DNA of 34,492 bases, taken from Prochlorococcus sp. AG-363-A03. Lineage in GTDB: Bacteria > Cyanobacteriota > Cyanobacteriia > PCC-6307 > Cyanobiaceae. The translations under genes were made by a program, and so were the position numbers. Below are positions 19,667-28,031 of the stretch, in pieces (positions within the stretch are counted from its first letter, which is position 1; each line of letters begins with the position of its first letter). The notes below the pieces were generated by a model that saw nothing but the letters and a program-made list of their open reading frames with translations, had not been told where the DNA came from and searched no databases. The stretch is taken from NCBI GenBank assembly GCA_003280445.1, contig QCEW01000013.1:1-34492 (forward strand), in the 5' to 3' direction.

Positions 19667-21364
19667 ATGATAAAGAGTTATGAGCCATTACATCACAAAT
19701 ATCGCCCAACTAGCTTTGACGAGCTAGTTGGGCAAGGTCCAATTACATCTACATTAAAACAAGCATTAATAAGCGATCGAATTGCACCTGCATATATCTT
19801 TTCTGGGCCCAGAGGGACAGGTAAAACATCAAGCGCAAGAATATTTGCAAAGTCTTTAAATTGCTTAAAAAGTGAAAAAGCTACAACCGTTCCTTGCGGT
19901 GAATGTGAGCTATGTAAGGGAATTAACTCTGGCAATGCATTGGATGTAATTGAAATTGATGCAGCTTCCAATACAGGTGTTGAAAATATTCGTGAATTAA
20001 TAGAGAGGTCTAGATTTGCGCCAGCAAAAGCTCGCTGGAAAGTTTATGTCATAGATGAATGCCATATGCTTTCAACTGCAGCTTTTAATGCTCTTCTAAA
20101 AACTTTAGAAGAGCCTCCCCGACAAGTCGTATTTATCCTAGCGACAACAGATCCTCAACGCGTTTTACCTACAATTCTTAGTAGATGTATGCGCTTTGAT
20201 TTCAGAAGAATAGCTTTACATGATTTAGAAACTCATTTAATCAGTATTGCTAAAAAAGAAAAAATTTCAATCAACGAAGAGGCAATATCATTAATTGCAA
20301 AGCATTCCCAAGGAGGGTTAAGAGATGCTGAAAGTTTACTTGATCAAGTCAGTTTACTTCCTCCACCAATAACTCAATTAAACATCATTAATTTAATTGG
20401 TGCAGTACCAGAAGAAGAGTTGATTTTATTAGCTAAGTCTTTAATCAATAAAGATCCAAATTCTATTCTGAATATTTGTAATCGCCTAGTAAATAAAGGG
20501 AAAGAGCCAATTGCTATTTTACAAGGAATAGCATCTATTTTAAGAGACTTAGTTGTAACAAAAGTTGCCAGTGAGCCAACTAACTTATGCAATATTTCTC
20601 AAGAGAATAGTGAAGATTTAAACGACTTAGCAATGTCTAGCAATCTTGATCAAATACTCACACTTCAGGCCAAATTAAAAGGGTCAGAAAACTATATAAG
20701 AAACAGTAATCAACCAAACTTATGGTTGGAGATTAATTTACTTGGAATGCTTTCAGAGGAATCTTATAAATACAATAACAGAAAGCAGGAATCCTTTATT
20801 AAACCAATAATATCAAAAAGTTCTGAACCTAAAAATGAAACAAGCATCTCAGAAAGTAAAAAGCCTAATATAGAAAAAGAACTAATTATAAAAACAGATT
20901 TTGAGAAGGATTCAAAAGCCAGGGACACTTTAAACCTTGATGATATTTGGAAAAAAGTCATATCTATGCTAGAACTTCCTTCAACAAAAATGCTACTTTC
21001 ACAGCAAGCCAAATTAATAAATTTGAGCTCTGATTCTGCTGAAATAGCTATTTCAGAAAAATGGATAAATATGATTCAAAGTCGAAAAAATCTAATCGAA
21101 GATGCTTTTTATAAGGCGAGAGGATCATCAACAAAAGTTCTTTTAATACAACAAAAAGATAACTTATCCAATAATAGTAAAGATGAAAAAACTCCTAATA
21201 AAATAGATGAAAAAAAACAATTGAAAATTGATAGAGAACAAAATAAAAATACTTTTAAGGAAGTAAAAATAGAATCAGACAGTAGTCGAAAGCTCAATTC
21301 AATTGATCAAAAAGCCAAGCAATTCGCAGACTTTTTTAATGGAGAAATTGTGAATCTTGAATAA
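19667..21364 (+). CDS. dnaX: DNA polymerase III, gamma/tau subunits (clamp-loader ATPase)
   Basis: DnaX is the motor of the clamp loader. Walker A is GPRGTGKT at 47-54, four zinc cysteines are Cys66, Cys77, Cys80 and Cys83 (PCGECELC), and the Walker B region is VIDECHMLS with D130-E131. The sensor 1 strand FILATTDPQRV and the SRC arginine finger (LSRCMRFDF) follow. After about residue 350 comes a polar, lysine-rich linker and a C-terminal tau-like domain. The 565-residue protein is full-length tau. There is no intein, unlike the dnaX of some other cyanobacteria. I used the ATG at 19667; a TTG at 19661 is two codons upstream. A late A-run may allow a shorter product (see findings). It converges on a glycosyltransferase gene. 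Confidence 0.95.
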   Translation: MIKSYEPLHHKYRPTSFDELVGQGPITSTLKQALISDRIAPAYIFSGPRGTGKTSSARIFAKSLNCLKSEKATTVPCGECELCKGINSGNALDVIEIDAASNTGVENIRELIERSRFAPAKARWKVYVIDECHMLSTAAFNALLKTLEEPPRQVVFILATTDPQRVLPTILSRCMRFDFRRIALHDLETHLISIAKKEKISINEEAISLIAKHSQGGLRDAESLLDQVSLLPPPITQLNIINLIGAVPEEELILLAKSLINKDPNSILNICNRLVNKGKEPIAILQGIASILRDLVVTKVASEPTNLCNISQENSEDLNDLAMSSNLDQILTLQAKLKGSENYIRNSNQPNLWLEINLLGMLSEESYKYNNRKQESFIKPIISKSSEPKNETSISESKKPNIEKELIIKTDFEKDSKARDTLNLDDIWKKVISMLELPSTKMLLSQQAKLINLSSDSAEIAISEKWINMIQSRKNLIEDAFYKARGSSTKVLLIQQKDNLSNNSKDEKTPNKIDEKKQLKIDREQNKNTFKEVKIESDSSRKLNSIDQKAKQFADFFNGEIVNLE

Positions 21365-21378
21365 ATAAAATAACTTAG

Positions 21379-22695
21379 TTAAGAACCAATATGATTAGTT
21401 TTTTCCCACATTAAAGTTTTACGTAATATTGACATTTTAAAAGCTATAAATGGTATAACAACAAACCAATGTGACAGGTAAATTGTTGCTCCAAGTATAT
21501 TGATAAAATTAGGTGATGGTAATTTTGGACCTTCACTATTTTGAGAACATCCTTTCCAATAAGCTAAACCAGAAATAGCAAAGGCAACTATGGATAAAGG
21601 CCAATACAATGGCATCTCAAATAAAATAATTGATACAATAAAATCTATAAATGATACAACTGGTAAAGCGTATTGCAATAAGAAAAAGCACGATAAATCT
21701 ATTTTCTTCAAGTTTGATACGCGTTTTGAAATCAACAAAGGCCAGTAGTCGAAAAACCTTTGCAAACCTCCTTCAGCCCACCTTTTTCTTTGTCGAAATA
21801 AAGCCGGTAATGATTCAACTGCCTCCTCTTGGATGGGTGGATCCCACATTATTACAATTGGGGATCTAGTTAATAAAAATCGGAAACTTAAATCTAAATC
21901 ATCAGTGATAGTTTGTTCATTAAACCCTCCGCAAGCTTCAAGTACGTTTCTATTAATTAATTGACCATTTCCTCTTAATTCGGAGACACCACCACTAGCA
22001 AGTCTACCTCTCTGAATAACAGCATCCATTGCCATCTCCATTGCTTGATATGCAGCAATTTGATTCAATTCAAAATTCACAACAGATTTTCTTAATTGCA
22101 CAGCAGACCATCCGCCATGCAAAGCAAGCGCTATCGCTCTAAGCAATACATTGCTCTGCAATTGTGCATCAGCATCAAGAATAAATAACCATTCTCCATC
22201 CGTTTTTTTCAATGCAGAATTCAGAGCTCCTGATTTACCACCACCACTCATCAATGGACGACTTAAAACATTAATTCTCGAGAAACTTGCTCGTAATTTT
22301 TGTAATAAATCCGGTGTTAGATCTTGACTCCCATCATCAATTATCCATAGAGAAAGTTTCTCCTCGGGATATTCAATTGATAAAAGTCTTGAAACTAATC
22401 GCTCTATTACATTTTCCTCATCACGTGCTGCCACCAATACATCGACTTTTGGAAGAGTTTCAAAAAAATCTTTATCCTTAATCAGATAATCGTTTTGTAG
22501 TTGATAATTTTCCCTACGATCTCTTAAAACAACTCTTAAACCATAACCACCGAGTAAGACAGCTAAAGTAATTGAAGGGAACAAATTGTTTGCAGGCTCC
22601 ATCAAATGAGGAAAAATTCCTGCCAAAGCGCAACAAATCAAAAACAAAATTGATTTAGTACGTCGGTTTTCTCCACTAATTTTGGCTAAAGCCAT
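21379..22695 (-). CDS. Membrane family-2 glycosyltransferase (cellulose/hyaluronan synthase-like)
   Basis: This is a processive-type GT2 enzyme with membrane segments near 16-34 and 38-57 and several in the C-terminal 110 residues. The GT-A motifs are DVLVAARDEEN (85-95), IIDDGSQD (118-125), the DAD metal site at 174-176 (FILDADAQL), TDD at 264-266 and QRKRW at 302-306. That last Q-x-x-R-W motif is characteristic of enzymes that make or extend polysaccharides. The sugar and product are unknown. ATG 22695 is preceded by AAGGA (complement of 22703-22707) at seven bases. It follows the SpoIID-type gene on the same strand with a 45-base gap, so the two are likely one operon concerned with the envelope. 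It converges on dnaX. Confidence 0.88.
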   Translation of the reverse strand: MALAKISGENRRTKSILFLICCALAGIFPHLMEPANNLFPSITLAVLLGGYGLRVVLRDRRENYQLQNDYLIKDKDFFETLPKVDVLVAARDEENVIERLVSRLLSIEYPEEKLSLWIIDDGSQDLTPDLLQKLRASFSRINVLSRPLMSGGGKSGALNSALKKTDGEWLFILDADAQLQSNVLLRAIALALHGGWSAVQLRKSVVNFELNQIAAYQAMEMAMDAVIQRGRLASGGVSELRGNGQLINRNVLEACGGFNEQTITDDLDLSFRFLLTRSPIVIMWDPPIQEEAVESLPALFRQRKRWAEGGLQRFFDYWPLLISKRVSNLKKIDLSCFFLLQYALPVVSFIDFIVSIILFEMPLYWPLSIVAFAISGLAYWKGCSQNSEGPKLPSPNFINILGATIYLSHWFVVIPFIAFKMSILRKTLMWEKTNHIGS

Positions 22696-22740
22696 GGAGT
22701 AATCCTTTGATCAACAAGTGACTCTAAGAGGCTTTCATCA

Positions 22741-24294
22741 CTAAGGCAAAAATCCATATTTAGTTTTTGGATAATAATGTGAAAGAATTTGTTTTGTAGT
22801 CCATCCATTTTTTGCTAAATCTATAGCCCCAGACTGAGACATTCCAGCTCCATGGCCAAAACCTCCACCAGAAAAAAGCCATTTTCCTTCTTTAATTTCT
22901 TTAACAACAAATAATGTGCTTGGTAGCTGTCTAAGAACACGTCGAATCTCATCAAGTTTAAGGAAAATTTCTGAACCAGTCTTTTCTTCGATTTTCAACA
23001 AAGTGACTCTCCCACTGCTTCCTCTACTTACAACTTTCATTTTATTTGGAGAAAAAGAACTATTAACTTTTTTAGCTTGATTGAGCTGTTTAGATATCTC
23101 AGCAGACTCAATTAATCTTTCCCATCTGAACAGTGGATGATCAGAACCAAACGCCTCAGATTTAGAAAATAAGAAAGATTTCAAATATTTTTCATTTGTT
23201 AGAGGCAAATCAACTGTACTAGACCAGTTTTTTGGCCCATCCAAGCGCATTTTTAAATAAGGAACTTGATTAATTGACCACGCTTCATTAATAGAAGCCA
23301 TGACCCCACCATTTGTGGCGTGATAAACAGTATTTATTGGCTTGTTATTCCAAGTAAGAATTTTGCCAGCAGTTTTTTTTATGGCCGTTTTGATTTTTTG
23401 ATTGACTTTAGATGGATCCTTGTAAACCTGACATTGCGTATCGCTGCAAAGGTTGTATCCATCAACTTTGAACCTATGACTATTGGCTAAGGCCCATGTT
23501 CTAGCTAGTACTGCCTGCGCTGCTAGTGCTGCTTCAGGAGAACTGGCACCAATCTCGTAAGGAACTACTCCATTTAAATATCTCTCAATAGGAACATGCT
23601 CAACTAGGGTCCAGCTTCCATAGGCATCTGACTGGATTGAGAAAGGGCCAGAATATATCCCCTTCTCCAAGAGCAAACCATCAGGGGCTTGCAAGGAGAT
23701 AGGACCTTTGAGGGCAATCTGTCCATTATTTCCATCTAAATAAGGATAAACAGTCTTTGAAACTTTTATTTTTTGATAGGTCGACTCGATAGATGGTGGA
23801 ATTTCGATGTCGCCTGATACCCAAACCTCCCAATCAAAAGGATGAGCAATGGTTGATTCAATACCTTTATTTTTTAAGTCTTTTGCCAACCTTTCAGCAG
23901 ACTCGAAACTTGCGAAGGGACCAATTGTCTTTCGAACAAATACTTTTGGATTTAATAATTCTTGTGCTCCCCAACCAATATTAATTTCTTTAGCCTTTCG
24001 AATGACTCCATCAGCATCTTTCAGGATCAATTGTCTTCCATTACTTACCAGCCTCAAAGATGGAGAATTTTGGTCATTAATGATTTCCTTTCCCAAGTAT
24101 GGCTTGATCCCAACAAGCAACACATTTTTTTCTAAGCTAATTAAAGGCGTCTCAGGAGGCGCCTGATGAGTTTTGAACAAATTCACTGCAGAAGTGTTTG
24201 CGATACTAGCTTGATGTGAATAATGCAAACCAAAGACACAAAACAAACCAAAAAAACAAAAACGCTTTTTAGCCTGCAAATAGCTTTTAATCAC
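22741..24294 (-). CDS. Secreted SpoIID/LytB-domain protein (probable peptidoglycan hydrolase), SPOR-like region
   Basis: The protein begins with a basic then hydrophobic stretch (KKRFCFFGLFCVFGLHY) that looks like a signal peptide, so it is probably exported. About residues 100-150 resemble a SPOR repeat (FASFESAERLAKDLKNKG, then a strand-helix-strand), which binds denuded peptidoglycan. The SpoIID region has HVPIERYLNGVVPYEIGAS, AALAAQAVLARTWALAN and CQVYKDPS, ending with the family signature FGHGAGMSQSG (479-489). In Bacillus, SpoIID cleaves glycan strands at spore formation; here the organism does not sporulate, and homologues in cyanobacteria are presumed to trim septal wall. The GTG start at 24294 is backed by AAGGAGA. 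A GT2 gene follows. Confidence 0.85.
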   Translation of the reverse strand: MIKSYLQAKKRFCFFGLFCVFGLHYSHQASIANTSAVNLFKTHQAPPETPLISLEKNVLLVGIKPYLGKEIINDQNSPSLRLVSNGRQLILKDADGVIRKAKEINIGWGAQELLNPKVFVRKTIGPFASFESAERLAKDLKNKGIESTIAHPFDWEVWVSGDIEIPPSIESTYQKIKVSKTVYPYLDGNNGQIALKGPISLQAPDGLLLEKGIYSGPFSIQSDAYGSWTLVEHVPIERYLNGVVPYEIGASSPEAALAAQAVLARTWALANSHRFKVDGYNLCSDTQCQVYKDPSKVNQKIKTAIKKTAGKILTWNNKPINTVYHATNGGVMASINEAWSINQVPYLKMRLDGPKNWSSTVDLPLTNEKYLKSFLFSKSEAFGSDHPLFRWERLIESAEISKQLNQAKKVNSSFSPNKMKVVSRGSSGRVTLLKIEEKTGSEIFLKLDEIRRVLRQLPSTLFVVKEIKEGKWLFSGGGFGHGAGMSQSGAIDLAKNGWTTKQILSHYYPKTKYGFLP

Positions 24295-24302
24295 AACAAA
24301 AA

Positions 24303-24309
24303 TCTCCTT
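24303..24309 (-). promoter_or_regulatory. Ribosome binding site deciding the GTG start of the SpoIID-type gene
   Basis: On the minus strand this reads AAGGAGA, eight bases from the GTG at 24294. It is one of the best Shine-Dalgarno sequences in the window and supports GTG over later ATGs. Confidence 0.65.
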
Positions 24310-24387
24310 CCAGCAAGAATTTAATAATATTGGGTTGGCTTAAGTGAGCCTAAGGACGTATTCTTATAGACTAACTATGCTTTATCA

Positions 24388-24585
24388 ATGCCAAAGCTCA
24401 AGACCCGCAAAGCTGCTGCAAAGCGGTTCAAAGCAACAGGCACTGGCAAGTTCATGAGACGTCGTGCATTTCACAATCATTTACTCGACCATAAGAGCCC
24501 TAAATTAAAAAGGCACCTTAAAACAAAAGCAGTCGTAGACGAACGTGATGCAGAAAACGTAAGCCTTATGCTTCCCTATGCTTAA
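24388..24585 (+). CDS. rpmI: 50S ribosomal protein L35
   Basis: L35 is a small basic protein of the large subunit. The 65 residues show the expected [15 protein letters not shown] start, [16 protein letters not shown] and the [12 protein letters not shown] block, ending LMLPYA. It is followed by rplT after 52 bases, forming the usual L35-L20 pair. The translation factor gene infC, which often precedes this pair, is absent; a secreted protein gene is divergent instead. The 93-base upstream region has no recognisable ribosomal leader. Confidence 0.98.
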   Translation: MPKLKTRKAAAKRFKATGTGKFMRRRAFHNHLLDHKSPKLKRHLKTKAVVDERDAENVSLMLPYA

Positions 24586-24637
24586 GACTTCTTAAAAACG
24601 TTGATTAATTCAATTTATTGATTTCTGATTATTAATT

Positions 24638-24985
24638 ATGGCACGGGTCAAAAGAGGTAATGTTGCTAGAAAACGTAGAAACAAAATCCTTCGTCTAGCA
24701 AGAGGATTTAGAGGAGGGAACGGAACTCTTTTCCGCACTGCAAATCAAAGAGTAATGAAAGCTCTTTGTAATGCATATAGAGATAGAAGAAGAAGAAAGC
24801 GTGATTTCAGGAGACTTTGGATTGCAAGAATCAATGCAGCAGCAAGATTAAACGGATTAAGCTATAGCAGATTTATGGGTGGCTTAAAGAAAGCAGATGT
24901 AAGAATCAACAGAAAAATGTTGGCTCAATTAGCAGTTACAGATCCTAAAACATTCACAAATATTGCAGTAAATTCAAAATCTTAA
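24638..24985 (+). CDS. rplT: 50S ribosomal protein L20
   Basis: L20 is an early-assembling 23S rRNA-binding protein. The 115-residue protein starts [20 protein letters not shown] and has the arginine-rich [21 protein letters not shown], then [20 protein letters not shown]. The C-terminal globular half (about 60-115) has [20 protein letters not shown] and [12 protein letters not shown]. It follows rpmI. In other bacteria L20 represses its own operon through a pseudoknot upstream of rpmI; nothing clear of that kind is seen here. Confidence 0.98.
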   Translation: MARVKRGNVARKRRNKILRLARGFRGGNGTLFRTANQRVMKALCNAYRDRRRRKRDFRRLWIARINAAARLNGLSYSRFMGGLKKADVRINRKMLAQLAVTDPKTFTNIAVNSKS

Positions 24986-25134
24986 ACTATGCTTTGATAT
25001 TGTTTTTCTTCTATAAACCGATCGATTGATGATTAATTAAAATAAAAGAATACATAAGAAATTCCAAAAATTAAAGATATGCTAATAATAAATAATTACT
25101 ATACACTGAACAAATTAGTATTTGAGTTAAGACT

Positions 25135-25692
25135 ATGATAGTTAATCTTCCTCAAACTTATTTAATAGGGCTCTGTTTGCTTCTAATAATTATTGCTATT
25201 TTAGTTGGAAGGCAACTATATAAAGTGAGAAAAGATGAAATCAAGTTAATAAAATTAGAGAAAGAGGAATCAAATACAAAAGAAGATTCAGCTAAAATGT
25301 ATGAATTAGCATCTGTTCAATTAAAGAAAAGATTATATCCTCAAGCCACATCAACTTTAAAACAAGCTTTAAAGAAACTTGATGATGAACCGAAAGAAGC
25401 TACAGCACTTATAGAAAATGCATTAGGTTTTGCACTCGCTGCTCAAAATGACTTTAAATCTGCAGTAATTCATTACAAAAAAGCTTTAACAGCAAAATCC
25501 GAATATCCAGTGGCACTTAATAATTTGGGTTTTGCTTATCAACGTTTACTAAAAGAAGATGAAGCTTATAAGAATTATCAAGAGGTTTTAAAGCTAGATC
25601 CTAATAATAAAACTGCGATCTCTCAAATTAAAAGACTTGAACGTATAATTGGCAAAGATGATGATCAATTATTAAATAAAAAAGGTTTCTAA
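25135..25692 (+). CDS. TPR-repeat protein with N-terminal membrane anchor
   Basis: This 185-residue protein has one hydrophobic segment (about residues 8-27, [20 protein letters not shown]), a charged linker, then TPR-like helices. The clearest repeats are [20 protein letters not shown] (92-111), [20 protein letters not shown] and [20 protein letters not shown] (about 134-153), which show the W/F-L-A-Y/F-A-P pattern of the motif. The pattern suggests a membrane-anchored scaffold, with the repeats on one side of the thylakoid or plasma membrane. The partner is unknown. It lies between rplT and thiG on the same strand; a 149-base gap before it allows a separate promoter. Confidence 0.8.
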   Translation: MIVNLPQTYLIGLCLLLIIIAILVGRQLYKVRKDEIKLIKLEKEESNTKEDSAKMYELASVQLKKRLYPQATSTLKQALKKLDDEPKEATALIENALGFALAAQNDFKSAVIHYKKALTAKSEYPVALNNLGFAYQRLLKEDEAYKNYQEVLKLDPNNKTAISQIKRLERIIGKDDDQLLNKKGF

Positions 25693-25721
25693 ATAAATTC
25701 TTAATTCATCATATTTTAACC

Positions 25722-26528
25722 ATGCAAAAAACAAATCAATTTCTGAAAATAGGAAATAAAGAATTCAAAAGTAGGCTGCTTGTTGGAACTGGTAAATACT
25801 CATCCTTAGAGGTCATGCAAAAAAGCTTATTAAATACAAAATGTGAAATAGTCACTGTCGCAGTTAGAAGAATTCAAGGACTAGATTATGGACATGAAGG
25901 GTTGATGGAATCAATAGATTGGAAAAGTATATGGATGCTCCCAAACACCGCAGGCTGTACTAATGCCGAAGAAGCTATTCGAGTAGCAAGACTGGGGAGG
26001 GAATTAGCAAAGTTAGCGGGTCAAGATGATAATAATTTTGTCAAATTAGAAGTTATTCCTAACAAAAAATATTTATTACCCGACCCAATTGGAACTTTAA
26101 AAGCGGCAGAACAACTAATTAAAGAGGGATTTACTGTTCTGCCATATATAAACTCTGATCCATTAATTGCAAAACAACTTGAAGAAATTGGATGTGCAAC
26201 TGTCATGCCTCTTGGATCCCCCATTGGATCTGCTCAAGGAATAAGAAATGCAGCAAACATTGCAATGATTATAGAAGAATCTCGAATCCCAATAATTATT
26301 GATGCCGGCATTGGAGTTCCAAGTGAAGCAGCTCAGGCCTTGGAGATGGGTGCTGATGGGGTTCTAATAAATAGTGCTATTGCTTTAGCTAAAAACCCGA
26401 TTTTAATGGCTCAAGCCTTCTCTAAAGCGACTGAAGCTGGAAGAGATGCTTATCTATCTGGAAGGCTCCAAGAAAACCTGCTTGCCAATCCGAGTTCTCC
26501 ATTAGATGGAGTTATTTCAAATAATTAG
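25722..26528 (+). CDS. thiG: Thiazole synthase
   Basis: ThiG forms the thiazole phosphate of thiamine from deoxyxylulose phosphate, a glycine- or tyrosine-derived imine and sulfur from ThiS-thiocarboxylate. The 268-residue TIM-barrel has [12 protein letters not shown] (17-28), VTVAVRR (44-50), [15 protein letters not shown] (73-87), and Lys108 in VKLEVI, which matches the Schiff-base lysine. [12 protein letters not shown] and [11 protein letters not shown] follow. No thiS, thiO or thiF is nearby, so its sulfur carrier must be encoded elsewhere. It sits 29 bases after the TPR gene and is followed by a small gene for a PSII assembly protein. Confidence 0.97.
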   Translation: MQKTNQFLKIGNKEFKSRLLVGTGKYSSLEVMQKSLLNTKCEIVTVAVRRIQGLDYGHEGLMESIDWKSIWMLPNTAGCTNAEEAIRVARLGRELAKLAGQDDNNFVKLEVIPNKKYLLPDPIGTLKAAEQLIKEGFTVLPYINSDPLIAKQLEEIGCATVMPLGSPIGSAQGIRNAANIAMIIEESRIPIIIDAGIGVPSEAAQALEMGADGVLINSAIALAKNPILMAQAFSKATEAGRDAYLSGRLQENLLANPSSPLDGVISNN

Positions 26529-26577
26529 AGTATTTCGTTAAAAATTAGTAACGTAATAGGCTAATCAACAAAAAACC

Positions 26578-26745
26578 ATGGCAGTCACTAGAGAAAGTCA
26601 AGGCAGGCTTAACGTTTTTGCAGATGAACCGAGAATTGAAATACTTACAAAAGAAAGCAGTGGCAACAAAGGTTCTTGGCTTTTTACCCTTGCTGGAGTT
26701 ATCCTTGTAATTGGGCTTATCGCATATTCTTTAACAATCAAGTGA
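26578..26745 (+). CDS. psb34: Photosystem II assembly protein Psb34 family (ssl1498-like)
   Basis: This 55-residue gene is too short for many ORF searches but is readable: it begins MAVTRESQGRLNVFADEP and ends YSLTIK. The N-terminal arm (GRLNVFADEPRIE, 9-21) resembles the conserved arm LNNFAxEPK of Psb34 (Synechocystis Ssl1498). It is followed by one hydrophobic helix (about 34-52, WLFTLAGVILVIGLIAYSL). In other cyanobacteria Psb34 binds near CP47 and takes the place of high-light-inducible proteins during photosystem II assembly. The name rests on that motif and topology, not on an alignment. No good ribosome binding site is seen. It precedes sqdB. Confidence 0.72.
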   Translation: MAVTRESQGRLNVFADEPRIEILTKESSGNKGSWLFTLAGVILVIGLIAYSLTIK

Positions 26746-26771
26746 AACCCTTGTAGTAGCTTGAATAATAT

Positions 26772-26783
26772 GAGCATTTGCTC
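26772..26783 (+). terminator. Short inverted repeat between psb34 and sqdB
   Basis: GAGCA (26772-26776) and TGCTC (26779-26783) are complementary, leaving a loop of two or, with one pair less, four bases. It is followed by TTTCTTTT (26784-26791), giving a small intrinsic-terminator-like element after psb34. A TAATAT immediately before it (26766-26771) could be a -10 element for sqdB, in which case the repeat would be in its leader. The stem is short. Confidence 0.3.
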
Positions 26784-26791
26784 TTTCTTTT

Positions 26792-26795
26792 GGAG
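26792..26795 (+). promoter_or_regulatory. Ribosome binding site deciding the sqdB GTG start
   Basis: GGAG is separated by six bases from the GTG at 26802. It rules out the in-frame TTG upstream at 26778. Confidence 0.65.
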
Positions 26796-26801
26796 TTTAG
26801 A

Positions 26802-27995
26802 GTGAAAGTTTTCGTTCTTGGTGGTGACGGCTTCTGCGGATGGCCTTGTGCAGTAAATCTTGCTGACAAGGGTCATGATGTATTCATCGTGGATAATCTC
26901 AGTCGTCGCAAAATCGATATAGATCTTGAAGTTGAATCCTTAACTCCAATTACTAGTATTGGTGAAAGGATTAAAGCTTGGTCTGAGATAGGTGGAAAAC
27001 CTATTCAATTTATTCATTTAGACCTTGCTTCAGAATATCAAAAGCTTTTAGATCTTTTGATCGAGGAAAAGCCTGATTCAATCATTCACTTTGCTGAACA
27101 GCGTGCTGCTCCATATTCGATGAAAAGCAGCGCAACCAAGAGATATACAGTTGATAACAACGTAAATGGTACTCATAATCTCCTGGCAGCAATTGTTGAA
27201 TCTCAATTAGATATTCACATTGTTCATCTAGGGACAATGGGGGTTTATGGCTATGGATCCCATAGAGGCGCGACCATTCCTGAAGGTTACTTAAAAGTAG
27301 AAGTACCACAACCAGATGGCAGTCGCTTTGAAGAGGAAATTCTTCATCCAGCTAGCCCTGGAAGCGTTTATCACATGACAAAAACGCTTGATCAATTGCT
27401 CTTCCTTTACTACAACAAAAATGACCTGATCAGAATCACTGATCTTCATCAAGGAATTGTATGGGGAACAAATACTGATGTCACAAGCCGTGACCCAAGG
27501 CTTACTAATCGATTTGACTATGACGGTGACTATGGAACAGTATTAAATAGATTTTTAATGCAAGCAGCCATTGGATATCCATTAACGGTCCACGGTACTG
27601 GTGGACAAACAAGAGCTTTTATTCATATTCAAGATTCAGTAAAATGTGTCCAGCTAGCACTGGAAAATCCTCCCGAAAAAGGTGAAAGGGTTAAAATTTT
27701 CAACCAAATGACAGAAAGTCACCAAGTTGGGGAATTAGCTAAAAAAGTGGCATCTCTTACTGGAGCAAAAATTAATTATCTTCCGAACCCAAGAAATGAA
27801 GCCGTCGAAAATGATTTAATAGTTGATAATCGGTGTTTTATTGAGCTTGGATTAGATCCCACAACTCTCGATAATGGACTTTTAACAGAAGTTGTTGATG
27901 TAGCGAAAAAATTCTCCAATCGATGTGATCTAAAACGAATACCTTGTGTATCTGCATGGACATCAACCCAAGCAAAAGCAATCAATAAATCCTAA
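26802..27995 (+). CDS. sqdB: UDP-sulfoquinovose synthase
   Basis: SqdB converts UDP-glucose and sulfite to UDP-sulfoquinovose, the head-group donor of the sulfolipid SQDG. The 397-residue short-chain-dehydrogenase-type protein starts MKVFVLGGDGFCGWPCAVNL, with the NAD-binding GxGFxG-like loop at 7-12. The active-site threonine and the HLGTMGVYGYGSH block lie at 143-154. Tyr190 and Lys194 form the YxxxK motif (YHMTKTL), and HLDLASEY and TRAFIHIQDSVKC are also typical. The GTG at 26802 is chosen because of the GGAG before it. sqdX follows after 36 bases on the same strand, so they are probably co-expressed. Confidence 0.97.
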   Translation: MKVFVLGGDGFCGWPCAVNLADKGHDVFIVDNLSRRKIDIDLEVESLTPITSIGERIKAWSEIGGKPIQFIHLDLASEYQKLLDLLIEEKPDSIIHFAEQRAAPYSMKSSATKRYTVDNNVNGTHNLLAAIVESQLDIHIVHLGTMGVYGYGSHRGATIPEGYLKVEVPQPDGSRFEEEILHPASPGSVYHMTKTLDQLLFLYYNKNDLIRITDLHQGIVWGTNTDVTSRDPRLTNRFDYDGDYGTVLNRFLMQAAIGYPLTVHGTGGQTRAFIHIQDSVKCVQLALENPPEKGERVKIFNQMTESHQVGELAKKVASLTGAKINYLPNPRNEAVENDLIVDNRCFIELGLDPTTLDNGLLTEVVDVAKKFSNRCDLKRIPCVSAWTSTQAKAINKS

Positions 27996-28031
27996 ATCTA
28001 ACTTATACAAAATCTTGAAAATACTCACTCA

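Noticed and set aside
24295-24387. infC or an L20-type autoregulatory leader before rpmI
   Set aside because: No infC frame and no clear pseudoknot-like pairing could be found in the short divergent gap.
26778-26801. TTG-started extension of sqdB
   Set aside because: GGAG six bases before the GTG at 26802 and the Rossmann strand directly after it favour the shorter form.
27082-27309. Minus-strand frame inside sqdB, and similar frames in uvrB, gcvP, rnj and dnaX
   Set aside because: They are antisense shadows of genes with clear catalytic motifs.
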